Made by a program: the position numbers and the translations under genes. The notes below the pieces were generated by a model that was given only the letters and a program-made list of their open reading frames with translations, was not told where the DNA came from and did no database searches. Below, one piece after another: positions 9,316 to 20,637 of a stretch of DNA of 64,000 nt. The DNA is taken from NCBI GenBank assembly GCA_015039315.1, contig WIDE01000033.1:110044-174043 (forward strand). The letters are read 5' to 3'. Source of the DNA: Clavulina sp. PMI_390 (lineage: Eukaryota > Basidiomycota > Agaricomycetes > Cantharellales > Hydnaceae). The stretch's first letter is position 1, and the number at the start of each line of letters is the position of its first letter.

Positions 9316-12017
9316 TTATGCATCCTCCTCATTCTCCGCCTCCCCCAAACTACCTTCAACACTCATCCGCCCGGCACTGAATAACGTCGAAGCCCCACTT
9401 CGTCCACTATGTTGGCTGCCTCCACTTCGCCGTCTCCTGTGACGCTCGCTCAGCGACGACCCTGGGCGTATAGAAGGCATCTCGGTAAAGCTGGTTGTGC
9501 GCACAGGGTCCTTTGCCATCTGTTCCGCAAGCGCTCTTTCACGCGCATCATCAGCGACGATATTGGCCACTGCTTCAGCTTGCTGGAGTGTCTCGCTTGT
9601 CAAGGGAATAGGCGAAGGGGCCGAAGAGGACGAGCCAGAGTTAGCACGGCCAAAGAACGGCAGCCGAGCTTTGAATGAAGTGGGAGTCGAGGCGGCAGGC
9701 TCGTTGGGGGGAGTAGGAGCGGCGCCACTCCCAGTCGATTTTATCGAAGCTGACGAGCTAGCGATTGATGGACCTTCACCTGGAGGTGAGAGTAAGGCAG
9801 AGCCTGCAACGGGGCTTGTATCAGGAGGAGACCCCTTATTGATGCCATGGAGTCGCATCTCAGCGTTGAGCCGGGCCCGCGTGATACGATCCTCCTCATC
9901 TTCAGGAAGGTCCAGCTTACGAGCCGTATTGGCAGAATTAGTTTGAGTGGATGTGGAGGTGTTTGCACTCGCAGTTTCAGGAGCGGGGGAAGTAGGCGTA
10001 GCCCATATTGAGAGGCGACTCCAGTCGATCGACAGTCCTCGTCTGGCGCGTTTTGTAATGGGTGCATCGTTCTCCTTGACAGTAGTCGATTCAGCAGGAG
10101 CAGGCTCAGCCGGGCCTGGTGTGGGAGGTGGCGCAGGGGAAGTTAGACCTCCTCCGCCCAACGAACGAAGGAAGCTCATGGACTGAGGACGGGATCTCTT
10201 TTCTGGGGCCGGAGCAGGTTGGGGCGTGCGCGCAGTCGGCTCTCCATCTGCGGCCAGAACAGACTCGAAACCACCATGGCCGATGATACGGTCCAAAATT
10301 TTCGAGGCATACAAGCTGAGAGCTTTGTTGGCTTCTCTGAGTTGCTTGTTCTCCACCCGAAGAGCTACAAAAAGTAATATGAAATGATGAGGATAAACAC
10401 AACATCAGTCCTTTACAACTCACATTCCAGCTCCTTTTGGTCTACAACTTCCATCGCTGGCTGGTGATGAGGCTCAGCAAACCCATTCTCGACATCTTTG
10501 CTCTGAGCACGGCCAAGCTCGGCAGCAAGGTCCAAACCTGGTCCGGCAACAGGCAGATCTGCGAGGGTCTCGCCTTTGGGAGATGCGGTCCTTGTCGACC
10601 CGCCACGTCGGCTCGTTCGCCTACCAGCCCTGGTCGACGAGGGTGACGAAGGCTCACGAGGTCCTGAGAAGGCTTGAGCGAGTTCGATATCGAGTGCTTC
10701 AGGTTGCAAGGGTGGTTCCTCCAACTCTGACACGGCCTCGAGGCGCGACCGGGCGGTACTGTGCAAGCTTGCAGTATCAGGTGCCGCGGCAATATCTTCG
10801 AACGAGGCAGAAGGGAAAGTTGCAGAAGATGGTGCGCTGCGACGAATATCAAATTGCCCAGTCATCGTTCGTTCCACAAGGAGACTGGTGTAGCTCTCAT
10901 TCTCTTCCTATAACAACGATGCGAAACATAAGTGCCAAGGAATCCAAGAATAGCATAGCTGACGAACCTGAAGTTCTTTGTTGACTCTCTGAAGGTCGTG
11001 CACCTGGCTTTGAAGGAGTTGAAGCGTGCTGTGGAGTGAGGAGTGGGAAGTAGTCAGGGTTGACAGCTCAAGCCGCAAGGCGAGCATCTCGGGCGACTCT
11101 TGATCGCCATCCTCGCTACCTTCAGCAGCAGGGGTTTTCGTGGTGTCTTCCTCTTCCTCTTCTTCCTCGTCTTCAGGAGGTTCGTCCACCTCCTGTGCTG
11201 CTGCTAAGCGTGCCATGGACTTGCGGCGAAGCCGTTCGGCTGCCTGTGCTTGGGTCAAACTCTGTATCCGCGATTTGAGATGCTGCTCGCTATCATAGAA
11301 GGCTTGTCTTTCAGCGTCAAAGGTTTGGGTCTGCGGGAGTATATAAGATCAGCGTGTTAGTCAATCTTGGTGAAAATTATGGGCATACCTGGTCGTTATA
11401 TCGTTTCCGTAGATCTCGTTCTTCCTTTTCAAGCTCATGGATCTCATTCCTGAGCTTTTCTGTCACGACATTGCGAGACGCTAGCTCGTCTTCCATCCGC
11501 GCTTGGTCGTCGTATAGCTCTGCTATTCTGACCTCTGCATCTGTGATGCTGGTATGAAGTGTAGTATTAGTGGTATTTAAACCGTTTATAGTGGCCTCGA
11601 GTTCTTGTACCCGAACAAGTAACTGCGGAAAGGATAGACAGAAAAGTCAGCAAACGCTCAGATCAATAAATCAATATTTGCGGTGGCAACGGAAAGAGTA
11701 CTTACAGCCTCTTTTTCCTCTGTTTCTCGTGCTAGGCTGGCATAGAATGAAGATCGACTAGTAGGTCGGTCAGGAGACGCGGCACCTGACCCTCTGTCAG
11801 AGCTCCTTCGTGGAGACGTAGATCGTGCGGTGGCGGCGGTGGCACCATTGGCGGTCCCGCGTTTTGGCGCGGGCGCAGCAGGACGCGTTATACGTGGACT
11901 GGATGAGAGGGGAGATGATGATGTAGTGCTCGACGTAATTGAGGAAATAGAGGCTCCTCGTGCGGCTGAACGAGGCGGAACGGTGCGCGTGGCAGTAGGG
12001 GAGGAACGTGCAGACAT
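9316..12017 (-). CDS. Conserved fungal-type coiled-coil protein (813 aa)
   Basis: Five exons on the minus strand, all in phase: 12017-11706, 11622-11389, 11330-10968, 10907-10424 and 10364-9316. The N-terminal 95 residues are Ser/Ala/Pro/Arg-rich and disordered. A long coiled coil follows (from LLVRVQELEATING through LEKEERDLRKRYNDQ and DAERQAFYDSEQHLKSRIQ). An acidic stretch then has a run of Glu (EDEEEEEEEDTT), and the coil resumes up to KELQEENESYTSLLVERTMT. A second conserved helix, VENKQLREANKALSLYASKI, leads into LDRIIGHGGFESVLAADGE, followed by a Ser/Pro tail. Proteins with this EENES...ERT and ASKILDRIIxHGGFE layout occur across fungi without an agreed function; a scaffold or transport-related role is only a guess. 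It shares a 385-bp divergent promoter region with the XRCC2-like gene. Confidence 0.85.
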
Positions 12018-12402
12018 TATGGGATGAAAATTAGAGCACAACTACAACAGAAAATGACCCAGATTTGAAGGGAGAAGCTCGGGATATTTGGCAAATGCAG
12101 CTTCCAGAGCGTATGGTATATGATGGTGTGGTGATGAAGGCAACAGTGTTTGTTGATCGCGACGCCAGCCTTTTTGCGAGTAGCCGCACTTATAAGCACG
12201 CCTAAACAACGCGTGAATGTATGCGTTCCTTTGATTCGATCACTGCTGCAGAGGTAAATCCATGTCAAAAAAAGGTCCCTTAAGCCGTGGTACTGATGAC
12301 ACGGAACTCTAGCTATTTAGCTCGAACCGTCGTCAAAGTATGAATAAAACGTGATTAACGGAACAAGCCAACCTGGTTAACTCGCCAGGTTTCCCCACAG
12401 TT
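12018..12402. promoter_or_regulatory. Divergent intergenic region: coiled-coil gene / XRCC2-like gene
   Basis: 385 bp lie between the two outward-facing genes. An ATG at 12262 followed by AAAAAAG|gt could be a tiny first exon of the XRCC2-like gene (phase 1, acceptor at 12400), but the donor is weak. Confidence 0.4.
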
Positions 12403-13632
12403 GTGCGACCTGGGCCCTTCTTCATAGATGCGATCGACACTCATACCTCTAAGACGCTGCCTGCGTCTACATGGGTTGACTCAACGTTGAAATGGGGCGA
12501 CGTCATTGAGGTTCAGGGCGCATCTGCTTCTGGGAAGACCTCTCTGTTGTACTTCCTTGTGATGACCACCATCCTGCCTTACTCTATCACCATGTTTCGT
12601 GGAAATGAGGACTTTGAGGTGATTCTCGGCGGCAGAGAAAAGGCTGTGATCGTTTGCGATTGCGACGAAAGCTGGGACGCCCCTCGGTTGCGGCACCTGC
12701 TCTCTGAGCACGTCATGCGCAGACTGCTGGTGGTTATGACGGATGTCGCTGAAAGCGACGCGTCTCGGTTATTCGAATCCAGCATAAAGACTATCGTCGA
12801 CCATAGTCTGAAACGACTTCACATCTTCAGACCAACATCACCTCTGACGTTGCTCGCCACCCTCATTTCCCTCCCCATCTACCATAGCTCATCTATGCCC
12901 GATCAGGAGATATGCATGCTCATGATCGACTCTCTCACATCATTCCACTGGCCTGATCTATGGCGGCCTGAGCGTGCATACGCACACGATGACGGCGACG
13001 AGATCCGGCTTGGCAGGCTGGTCACAACCATTAATGATTTACGCGCTCGAATGAACATCATCACGTTCATCGCGAATTGGATCCCCACCTCACCGCCTGA
13101 TCCATCCACAAAGGAAGACGGGTTACCCATACCACCACTGTGTAAAACCTTGATGCCGACATTTAACCTGGCTCCTTCAAACTATGGACATCCAGGCTCC
13201 TTCCCAGGATCCTCCTTCTCTTACCAATCGAGTCTGAAGGATAGAGACAGGAACGAGCCTCTAAGGCCCATCGCATTCGTCTCCCATCTCATCCCCAATC
13301 TCCCCCTCGCCCACCAGATCACCCTCACTCAGCAATCCCGACACAATTCGGATAATGATGCCGACCGTGGCTCACCGTCCTCCCATGCGCCTTCAGGCAG
13401 CAAGAGTATCTTAGGCACCATCCGTACCCCAGTCCTCCATGATGCAGACCTTGCAGTACACATTCCCCCTCTGGATCCACTTGACCCATCGATCCCGACC
13501 ATCGGGCCGATCCCAAAACCTCAGCCCATCATACGAGACGGCCAGTTCGAGTTTACCATCGGTCCTCATGGGATTGATTGGAGTGCCAGCAGAGAGGATT
13601 CTCTTGCCGGGGATGAGGCAGCAGCACTATAA
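12403..13632 (+). CDS. XRCC2: XRCC2-like RAD51 paralogue (RecA-fold ATPase), start unresolved
   Basis: An uninterrupted frame of about 409 codons ends with TAA at 13630-13632. It has the RecA/RAD51 core: Walker A GASASGKT (about residues 39-46 of the listed frame) after GDVIEVQ, and Walker B in CMLMIDSLTSF (about 168-178), then WPDLWRPERA. The DSL-F/Y-W pattern after Walker B is typical of XRCC2, the RAD51 paralogue that helps load RAD51 on resected DNA. The C-terminal 150 residues are Ser/Pro-rich and poorly conserved. The frame is open back to 12355 without an ATG, and an acceptor-like CCCCACAG ends at 12400. The true start is therefore probably in a short upstream exon; 12403 is a GTG and only a placeholder. 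Confidence 0.72.
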   Translation: MRPGPFFIDAIDTHTSKTLPASTWVDSTLKWGDVIEVQGASASGKTSLLYFLVMTTILPYSITMFRGNEDFEVILGGREKAVIVCDCDESWDAPRLRHLLSEHVMRRLLVVMTDVAESDASRLFESSIKTIVDHSLKRLHIFRPTSPLTLLATLISLPIYHSSSMPDQEICMLMIDSLTSFHWPDLWRPERAYAHDDGDEIRLGRLVTTINDLRARMNIITFIANWIPTSPPDPSTKEDGLPIPPLCKTLMPTFNLAPSNYGHPGSFPGSSFSYQSSLKDRDRNEPLRPIAFVSHLIPNLPLAHQITLTQQSRHNSDNDADRGSPSSHAPSGSKSILGTIRTPVLHDADLAVHIPPLDPLDPSIPTIGPIPKPQPIIRDGQFEFTIGPHGIDWSASREDSLAGDEAAAL

Positions 13633-14097
13633 GAGGCCTCTCAACATCACATCTCTCACCTGTATAGCACGAAAGCAAATAGGACAACTGAAGCGCCATG
13701 GGTCACCGTGACCGAAGCAAGAGGATAGCAAGCATCTGTTATTATTAAATATCTAGTGTAACATGTTTGGAATAAGATCTACAGCACGGACGATAAAAAA
13801 AACGATGGAAGACGTCCTAACAGCGGCGCAGAGCAAGATAGGAAGAAATAGAAGGAAAGACGACATCGGAAAGAGTGGAGGCCCCAAATGGTGAGGAGAG
13901 CACAAATAAAAAAGAGTCCAAAAAGAGCTAGTGTTAATCACAGGTGTATTGTGAATTTTGTTTGGGGCATCGACGACGAGAACGCTTTTGCCTGCGGGTA
14001 GCCAGTTAGAGGATGTCAAGTCAAGTTCAGATGGGGTGATGTGCTTACTTTTCAGAATTATAGTGAGCTCCTTACACTTTTTGTATACCGAGATAGC
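13633..14097. other. Convergent 3' region with a spliced-UTR signature
   Basis: This lies between the stops of the XRCC2-like (+) and SRF1-like (-) genes. On the minus strand there is a well-formed intron signal downstream of the SRF1-like stop: GTAAGC near 14045, a CTAAC branch site and CCCGCAG near 13994, about 52 nt apart. This looks like a 3'-UTR intron or an alternative last exon. Confidence 0.4.
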
Positions 14098-15933
14098 CTA
14101 GACACGACCAATCCCACGGGAGATGGTCGCTTCTCGAAACTTGACCTTCTCAAAGATCCGAAAGAGCGACACGCTCAGACTGAGAATGTACGTCAACAGG
14201 CTGAAAAACGTGAGGAAGACAAGCGCAAGCTAGCAAGAATCAACGAATATTAGTATAGTGCAGAACACTCCAACTAGGTGTTAGAGCAACGACGTACTGC
14301 ATGATCGCACATGCGGTCCCCGACGCTGCCCTCAACGTTTGGGTCTAGTGGGCTGTTTGGAGTTGGGAGTGTATTCCACCAATGTGTCTCAGAGAATGGT
14401 ACGCAGCGGAGAGTGGATGTAAAGTAGTTGTCGGCAGACGTGGATAAGGCGGCGCTCCATAGGCAAATGAAGACGGTTTCAGAGAGAGTGTGGAAAAGCT
14501 TGGCGGAGGTTCGCCAGAGACCGAGGGGACGGCCGAAATACTCGAGCTATGATACAACATTGTCAAGTTATGAGTGGTTGTCAGAGAAACCAACGAGCGT
14601 GAGGAGATGGCGTACATAGATAGCAACCAAGACGTGCAGTATGGTGAGGGGGGCAAATAGAATGTTTAGGTTTCTGTAAGCAGAAAAATTCAGCAAAAAA
14701 GGCGTTTTAGGTCATCAGAAAACAGCCCATGACGCACATGGAACTACCAATTATCCCGAGAACATTGTACCGCTTTTCGAGTAACCGCTCACTGATAGCA
14801 ATGCCAAGTGTGGTGGAGGTAAATGCAAGGTTGAGGATACGAAGAAGCTGACGAAAAGATGTTGGAGAGCGATCTAACTGATGAGAGTCTGGGATCACTT
14901 ACGAATGGGGTCAAGTTATTGTGAAGGATGAAGCGTTCAAACCTCCGTTTTCTTCTCGCCCAGCCGGTAACATTGGAGCCGGCATCCGAGAGAGAGGAAG
15001 GATACGCATTGTCGTTTTCGTGCTGCTCTGCATCCATGGTGGCCCAAGGAATGTTCCACCCCGGTGTGTTGGCCTGGGCCATCGTATATACTTTGACAGG
15101 CGGAGGTAGGTCAGGTATGTGGAGACGAGAGGGGTTTCGGCCAAGGGTTGAGGTCCCAGCGAGAGCAGCAGGATCTGAAGACTCGACAGCAGTCGCATCT
15201 CGGTCATGTAGCGCAATAGGAGATTCGGTGGTTTGGGTAGAGTCAAAAGTAGCAGCGCGCGAGTTGCGTCGAGACGGATGACGCCAGCGTTGGGCAGAGT
15301 CGGCGGCGGAGAGAACAGATGTCTTTAGGCGCGTTCGCATGCCAATCCTTTCCGCAGCTTTCCCTTTGCCCTTAAAGTCGGGCAAAGGACCCGTTGGAGA
15401 TGTTGGCGAGTCCCCAGGCGCAGGTGGGTCTTCCGGATGGTTCTCATTGATTGGTTGAATAGGTGGAAGAGTTCGAGAGCCCTTTAGCTCCTGCATAGGC
15501 TCAGCTTGGTTCTCGGACCCAAAGTTGCTCCAGCGGCGGGGTCCCGTGAACACCCACCAGCGGTTACTTGGTTTTCTTGTCCCGTCCGAGTTGATTGAGC
15601 TCGAGTCCCAGTCACCGAAATATGATGCTGAAGCATCGTCAGGACGACGAATCCGGGAAGCAGAACGTCCTAAACCTGTTGGGATAGAATCATCCGGGTC
15701 ATCTGGAAGTTCCTCCTCGTCATGGGCCCAAGCTATGCGACAGAATTTAGCGAGCCCTCCATACAAACCAAGCGGAGTTCAAACTTACGAGGTATTGGTA
15801 CCGCAATCTCTGGCTGTAATGCAGCAAGGGGTATAGCAGATCGACCGAGGGAAGAGCCTCGAGGAGTCGGAGGACCTGGTTCAGGCGATAGCTGCCTGCT
15901 CTGCTTGCTGTGCCTCGACGAGCTTCGGTCCAT
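14098..15933 (-). CDS. SRF1: SRF1-like multi-pass membrane protein (507 aa)
   Basis: Six exons on the minus strand: 15933-15789, 15732-14903, 14847-14738, 14673-14616, 14546-14298 and 14229-14098. The long N-terminal part is cytosolic-looking, basic and Ser/Pro-rich. The C-terminal third has four hydrophobic segments: LLRILNLAFTSTTLGIAI, ILFAPLTILHVLVAIY, TVFICLWSAALS and LALVFLTFFSLLTYILSL. Between TM2 and TM3 is the conserved block LEYFGRPLGLWRTSAK. The protein ends SLFRIFEKVKF plus a short tail. This layout matches fungal proteins annotated as SRF1, in yeast a regulator of phospholipase D Spo14. The assignment rests on my recollection of the EYFGRPLGLWRTS block, so the function is inferred. 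Confidence 0.8.
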
Positions 15934-16354
15934 GTTTCTCTAGATGCCGAATCTTTGCCAACGCAAGGCCCAGTCTGGTGCACTCTGCGTAGTGGGAGAC
16001 ACGCACCCCCTAGCCCTCGGCTTCGGACTGCGAACAATGACGGCGCATTGATTAACTGTGTTCCCACGGTGTGTCTTTTCAATATAAGCGCCCCACATGT
16101 CCTGTTATCAACACAGAAATTCAAAGCCTCGAATGATTTACTGCTGATCATTCCCAATACCTTGTCGTCGAATCTGCGTATCAGCTTGGCTTATTGGCAT
16201 CTTTATGAGTCCATCGGATTCGGCGCGGTGGCCGCAAGGGCTCAGATGATTCATCTTGCATGAGCTTATAAGAGCAACCCACACAGTTGGGCTCAGGGAA
16301 TGTGTGTCTGTCCATGAGGCTCTGGCTCTCTGCATCCCGCCACCATCACCACCA
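15934..16354. promoter_or_regulatory. Divergent intergenic region: SRF1-like / F-box gene
   Basis: 421 bp between two outward-facing starts. No TATA box or repeated motif stands out. Confidence 0.4.
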
Positions 16355-18491
16355 ATGGCTGCACCCCCTCGACCCTATCGGTTCACCATGAATGCCCTGC
16401 CATGGGATGTGCTCTTCCATATCATGCTGCATGCTGAGATCCCTGATATCTTATCTTTACGTCGTGTCAGTGCTTGTTCCCAGCGCTCTCCTCTCGGATG
16501 CTTTTTTATTCATTTCTTCATAACAAACCCTCCTCCCCCCCTTCTCTCTTTTCCCTCTTCCTACCTATAGACCTGCCGGATATTCAGAGACGTCTCACAC
16601 TCAAAGGCTATCTGGCGACACCAGCTTGAGCAAGATGCTTCACTGCCAGTCCCCGCTAGTGTTCTGTGCGATCTTAGTGATGCCACCCTGGACGCGGCCT
16701 CCCTCGAGCGCACCGCAACCGCTTCATTGCGCATGACTGGCTCTCTCCTGCAGAAGGCGTCTCTCCCAGAACCACACAGGATAATCCACGACGCGTTCAC
16801 GTACACGAACATGTTTGCAAAGCTCCTCCCAGGGGGCAGATACCTTGTTACCGGCTCCCTAGATTCTCCGGGTCTGAGCACGGCTAGCTACGTTTCTCTA
16901 TGGGATCTTGATACGGCTATAGAGAAAGCCGAACCGATCGCATCGGTTCGATTCGAAATGCCCGTCATCAAATGCACCTTTAGCACCACAAAAGAACGAG
17001 ATGTCATTCGGCTTCTGGTCTCGTCTGGTCATCGGTGAGCCCATTATCCCCACTCTTGGCATTTCCGGGCTCACAAAAGCGGGGCCAGCAGGTTCTTTGG
17101 CTTCGAGGTTCATATCATCGAGGTCCGCTGGGCCCCTGTACCCGGCGAAGCGCCGTCATTCACCAAGATCGCGACATTACCGGATATTCCAGTATCACCG
17201 ATCTCGCTCGCCCTTGACGGAGACGTTGCCTTTTTCACGACACCCCAACCGGTGATAGTCTGGAACTGGAGAAATGACGCTATGGCGGCGGGAATGAATG
17301 TCGAGGGGGTAAGCATCTCTGCCCAGATAGATATTCTCGATTACATGAAAATCGCACACATGGCGTTGACATATATCTCCCAATATTGCTTGTTGATCAC
17401 ACCCTTAGTCCCATGCCCGTGGTTTGGTGCAGCGTTATCCACATGTCATCCGACAACAGACCATTGAGGGTCCGCTGACGCCTTACGTCCTGCCGACCCC
17501 TTCTGTCCGTCCTTCTTCGGACAGCGTTGGCGACCCAACGGTCTCTCGCATCTTCTTCGTCTTCCCACTCAAACATACAGGTCCACTTCTTTATACTCTG
17601 TCCCCTGCCTTGGACGCGGCGCCTATTGATGGCTGGTGGCCGACTTCAGTGTCCTCGACCATCGAAATGGTCACTGCGAACGCAGCCACAAGCAACGAGG
17701 GTACCGGCGGAACGGATCTCAACTTTTACAACTGGGTGCCTGCAACTGGTTTCACCTCACCCAATGACGATGCCGCCAAGGACCCGCGCTATTCGTCCGC
17801 CTCGGTCCCGCCTCCCCCCGCATATTCACCTAATCCTCCTCCACCGGCCACACTCGAACCGGCGTCTTCATCATCATCTAGAGCTACTACTGTTGTCCCA
17901 GACGAAGCCATTGTTCCACCGAAGAACAACGACGAAGACCACAAAAACGAGGAAGCTCCACAGGTACCGACGGAGGCCCCGGCGCCCGTCGCGGCGCAGC
18001 CGAATCCACGGTCGGACCCGACGCCGAGCAAGATCACTCATCTCGCAACGACAAACGTTCCCGAGCTCGAACGCCTGAGCGACGTTTTCGTGCACAACAT
18101 TGCGCACACGCATCACTCGCGCAACTTTTTCGTCGCGTGCCAGCCTGTCATTCACACTCCGCCCGACACGCAATTACCGTCGTTGTTGTCGCCATCGTCA
18201 TCGGAAGCGAGCTCACAGCCCCCAGCTGACGAGGCAGTGCTCATGTCAAGTAATCTTGATAACTTTAGCGTTCCTTCCACCACTCCTCAGGATGTGACGA
18301 TCCCTATCCGGGTAGTGAAGAAAGATGGCGGGGTGATGTCGAACGACATTAGAATGGTGGATCTCGAGGCGCGGAACGACATTGGGGGACTTGCACGGAG
18401 GTGGAAGAAGTCGGATACAATGATGTTTGATCCGTGGAGCGGGAGAATTGTCGCTGTCACCGCTAACGATATCATTGTCTGGCAATTCTAG
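16355..18491 (+). CDS. F-box protein with beta-propeller-like C-terminal region (624 aa)
   Basis: Exons 16355-16465, 16571-17034, 17092-17308 and 17409-18491. The F-box lies at about residues 15-57: LPWDVLFHIMLHAEIPDILS, then the splice, then TCRIFRDVSHSKAIWRHQ. The rest alternates strand-like segments with W-D/N patterns (VSLWDLD, VIVWNWRN, DIIVWQF at the very end), suggesting a propeller of WD40-like blades used as substrate receptor. A long Pro/Ser/Thr low-complexity insertion sits between about residues 375 and 480. It probably acts in an SCF ubiquitin ligase. The exon structure (111-nt first exon ending in phase 0 inside the F-box) matches the F-box genes at 56102, 58689 and 63765, so these are paralogues. 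Confidence 0.85.
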
Positions 18492-18673
18492 TTCTCGGAC
18501 TCTGTAGTTGTAAAAACCTAAATATATTCCTAGCTATTTCTGTGCTGCTTTATACTCTAAGCAAATTGATGTCCTTCGCTACTAGATCAAAAGCTGAAGT
18601 AGTCCCAGTGAACCGGTAATATATGGGCGCGCGATAAGAAAATGTAGGTCCGTATTTTACCCGGGCAAGTTTA

Positions 18674-20311
18674 TTAGGAGAGCCTTTCCAAGCGCTGACG
18701 ATCATTGCCTGCGCGCGCAATCACCTGAGAAGCCAAAAAATTAAATCTTTATAAGACGGGAGTATTCAAGGGGGGTTGAACAAACTGACCTCAGTGGATC
18801 TGCCGAGATCTACAGCTTTGAGAAGTAGGCGAACACTTTCGGCGACAGCGGCGGGGACGAAGAGCCTCTTCAACGGATGTTTCTGAGCGTATTTTACTAC
18901 GTTGTCAATGATGTGATCACTACAATCTTTTTTCCGAAGGGAACGTTGCCAGTCAATAGTCAGAGATTCGAGGAGGATGGGTTTAGGCTGGTTCAAACAC
19001 TCGACCAGATGAAGGGTCCAACTGTCCACTGCCGAATCATAATCGAGAATTGTAAGGTGTCTCAGTTCGGGCGCCATCGTGGCGATGTCCTTTAAGCGGA
19101 AGTACTGTTAACACCGGTGTTGAGAGCAAGCGACCCACACTCACCTCTAAACACATTAGAAAATCGAACTCCCTTGTTTGGATATTCTCAAGAGTAAGGG
19201 ACTGGAGATTGGGGAAGTCCCACAATTTCCAACACTTCCGGAGTGCTGAAGCTTGGGAGCCCGTGATTTCGAGAACTTCGGTGTTGACAGAGTGTCCTCG
19301 ATCACTCCACGTATCATCCATGTCCTTGAGCTGCAAGTACTTCAGTGATACCATAGGCCCAAATAGTTGCGAAACGGGGAGACAGTTGGCAGAGGGGTAT
19401 TGCAGGATGACGTGAGAGAGGTTGTGCAAATGCGCGAGTATGCCTCGCCTTGGAAAGTACAGCAGAGGTCCTGCATATTCTAAGCTCTCGAGGCTAGGAA
19501 ATTGTGAGAGATCCATACAAGCTGGTCCGGATGAGGCATCAAAACCGCTGTTGCCGAGCCTCAATGAAGTAAGAGAGGTGAATACACCGTATAGAAAGAG
19601 GTGGCTGAGATATTCCGTCCCATACTTGAGGGGGAAGCTGAATCGTTCAGCCGCCGAAGCGATCTCTAGCACGCCCCACGATGGTGTACTTTTCATGACC
19701 AGGTCGTGTAAGTCGTTTGGTTTGCTAGCATCAGGGTTTGTAGCGTAAATATTTATGTGAGCGAATATGCGCTTCAAGGTGGATGAGTGAAGAGATACAT
19801 GGAGCTTCCGCCCTTTTGAGAGCCTGCACCATTCCCTAAGGAGGTGTGTCGACCATTTGTTCCAGTCGGCAGAAGTAAAAAGAGCGCTCATCGCATAGGC
19901 AGCGGAGCGCCAATGGGAACACACATGAGACAGTGTCAGCACCATCTGCGGCTCTCTTCTGTCGTATGCCCCCGGGACTGAGGTAGCGTGCATGAAGATG
20001 TAAAATAGAAGTTCTTGAGGGAGGGCATGGATGGGGGCCAGGGAACGGTTGATGTATCCACGAGCTCTCTCGATGGGAGCTAGGCCCTTCGGTATCATGG
20101 AGATAAAATCTACATTAATTCTTTTTAGCTCCGCTTCTTGTCCCAGAAGACAGTTCCTTGTAGCCAAACGAATCACAGGGTCCGTTTCCCGAAGGTAGTG
20201 GGGAGGTGCTGCGTCTGTGGTCATTTCCAGGATCGACACCAAGCGTTCAACACCTGAGTCGATGCTGTAAGGAAGATCGTGAATGAAGTAGAACTCATCG
20301 TCCTCAGACAT
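18674..20311 (-). CDS. F-box / leucine-rich-repeat-like protein (510 aa)
   Basis: Exons on the minus strand 20311-19145, 19104-18790 and 18724-18674. The chosen ATG at 20311 starts MSEDDEFYFIHDLPYS; the frame is open further upstream, so an earlier start is possible. A helix (ERARGYINRSLAPIHALP) leads into an F-box-like domain at about 94-135 (HALPQELLFYIFMHAT, then VLTLSHVCSHWRSAA). The typical Agaricomycete pattern of LRR-like segments follows (SLRLGNSGF, LESLEYAGPLL, LSHVILQYPS, LKYLQLKDM, LQSLTLENI, LRHLTILDYD, LLESLTIDW). It likely recruits substrates to SCF ligases. Without the last splice the protein would end seven residues after the donor; the final 16 residues (VIARAGNDRQRLERLS) therefore depend on that intron. 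Confidence 0.82.
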
Positions 20312-20637
20312 AGTCAGAATTGTGGTTAACACTGGGCAAGTGTGGCTGAAAGCCTCCCTCAAGTGTCGTGACCTAGCTGACTCGCAGTGTGACCAAACAA
20401 GCACCCCGCGCTCTGGGCGGTTGGTCGATATGCTGTGCATAATCACATGCCGCCATCTTGGGAGGTCGTGTTGCTTATATTCTGTTCTGTTCAGGCTTAA
20501 CGTCACCCCACGACAATAATCAGATGCTACGCTAGCAGTAAATAAGGCGGAGCAGAGCGATGAGAGCATCACGATGGCTCATGATTATTAGTAGGGCTAA
20601 CTGGGATGGATGTTGTATTATAACAAACGTGCGATAA
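20312..20637. other. Intergenic region between F-box/LRR start and SLS1 stop
   Basis: The minus-strand frame of the F-box gene stays open up to 20572, so part of this may be 5' coding or UTR. Otherwise nothing is seen. Confidence 0.4.

Noticed and set aside
13753..14019. Minus-strand frame after the SRF1-like stop
   Set aside because: Hydrophobic reading from AT-rich 3' DNA; better explained as UTR containing an intron.
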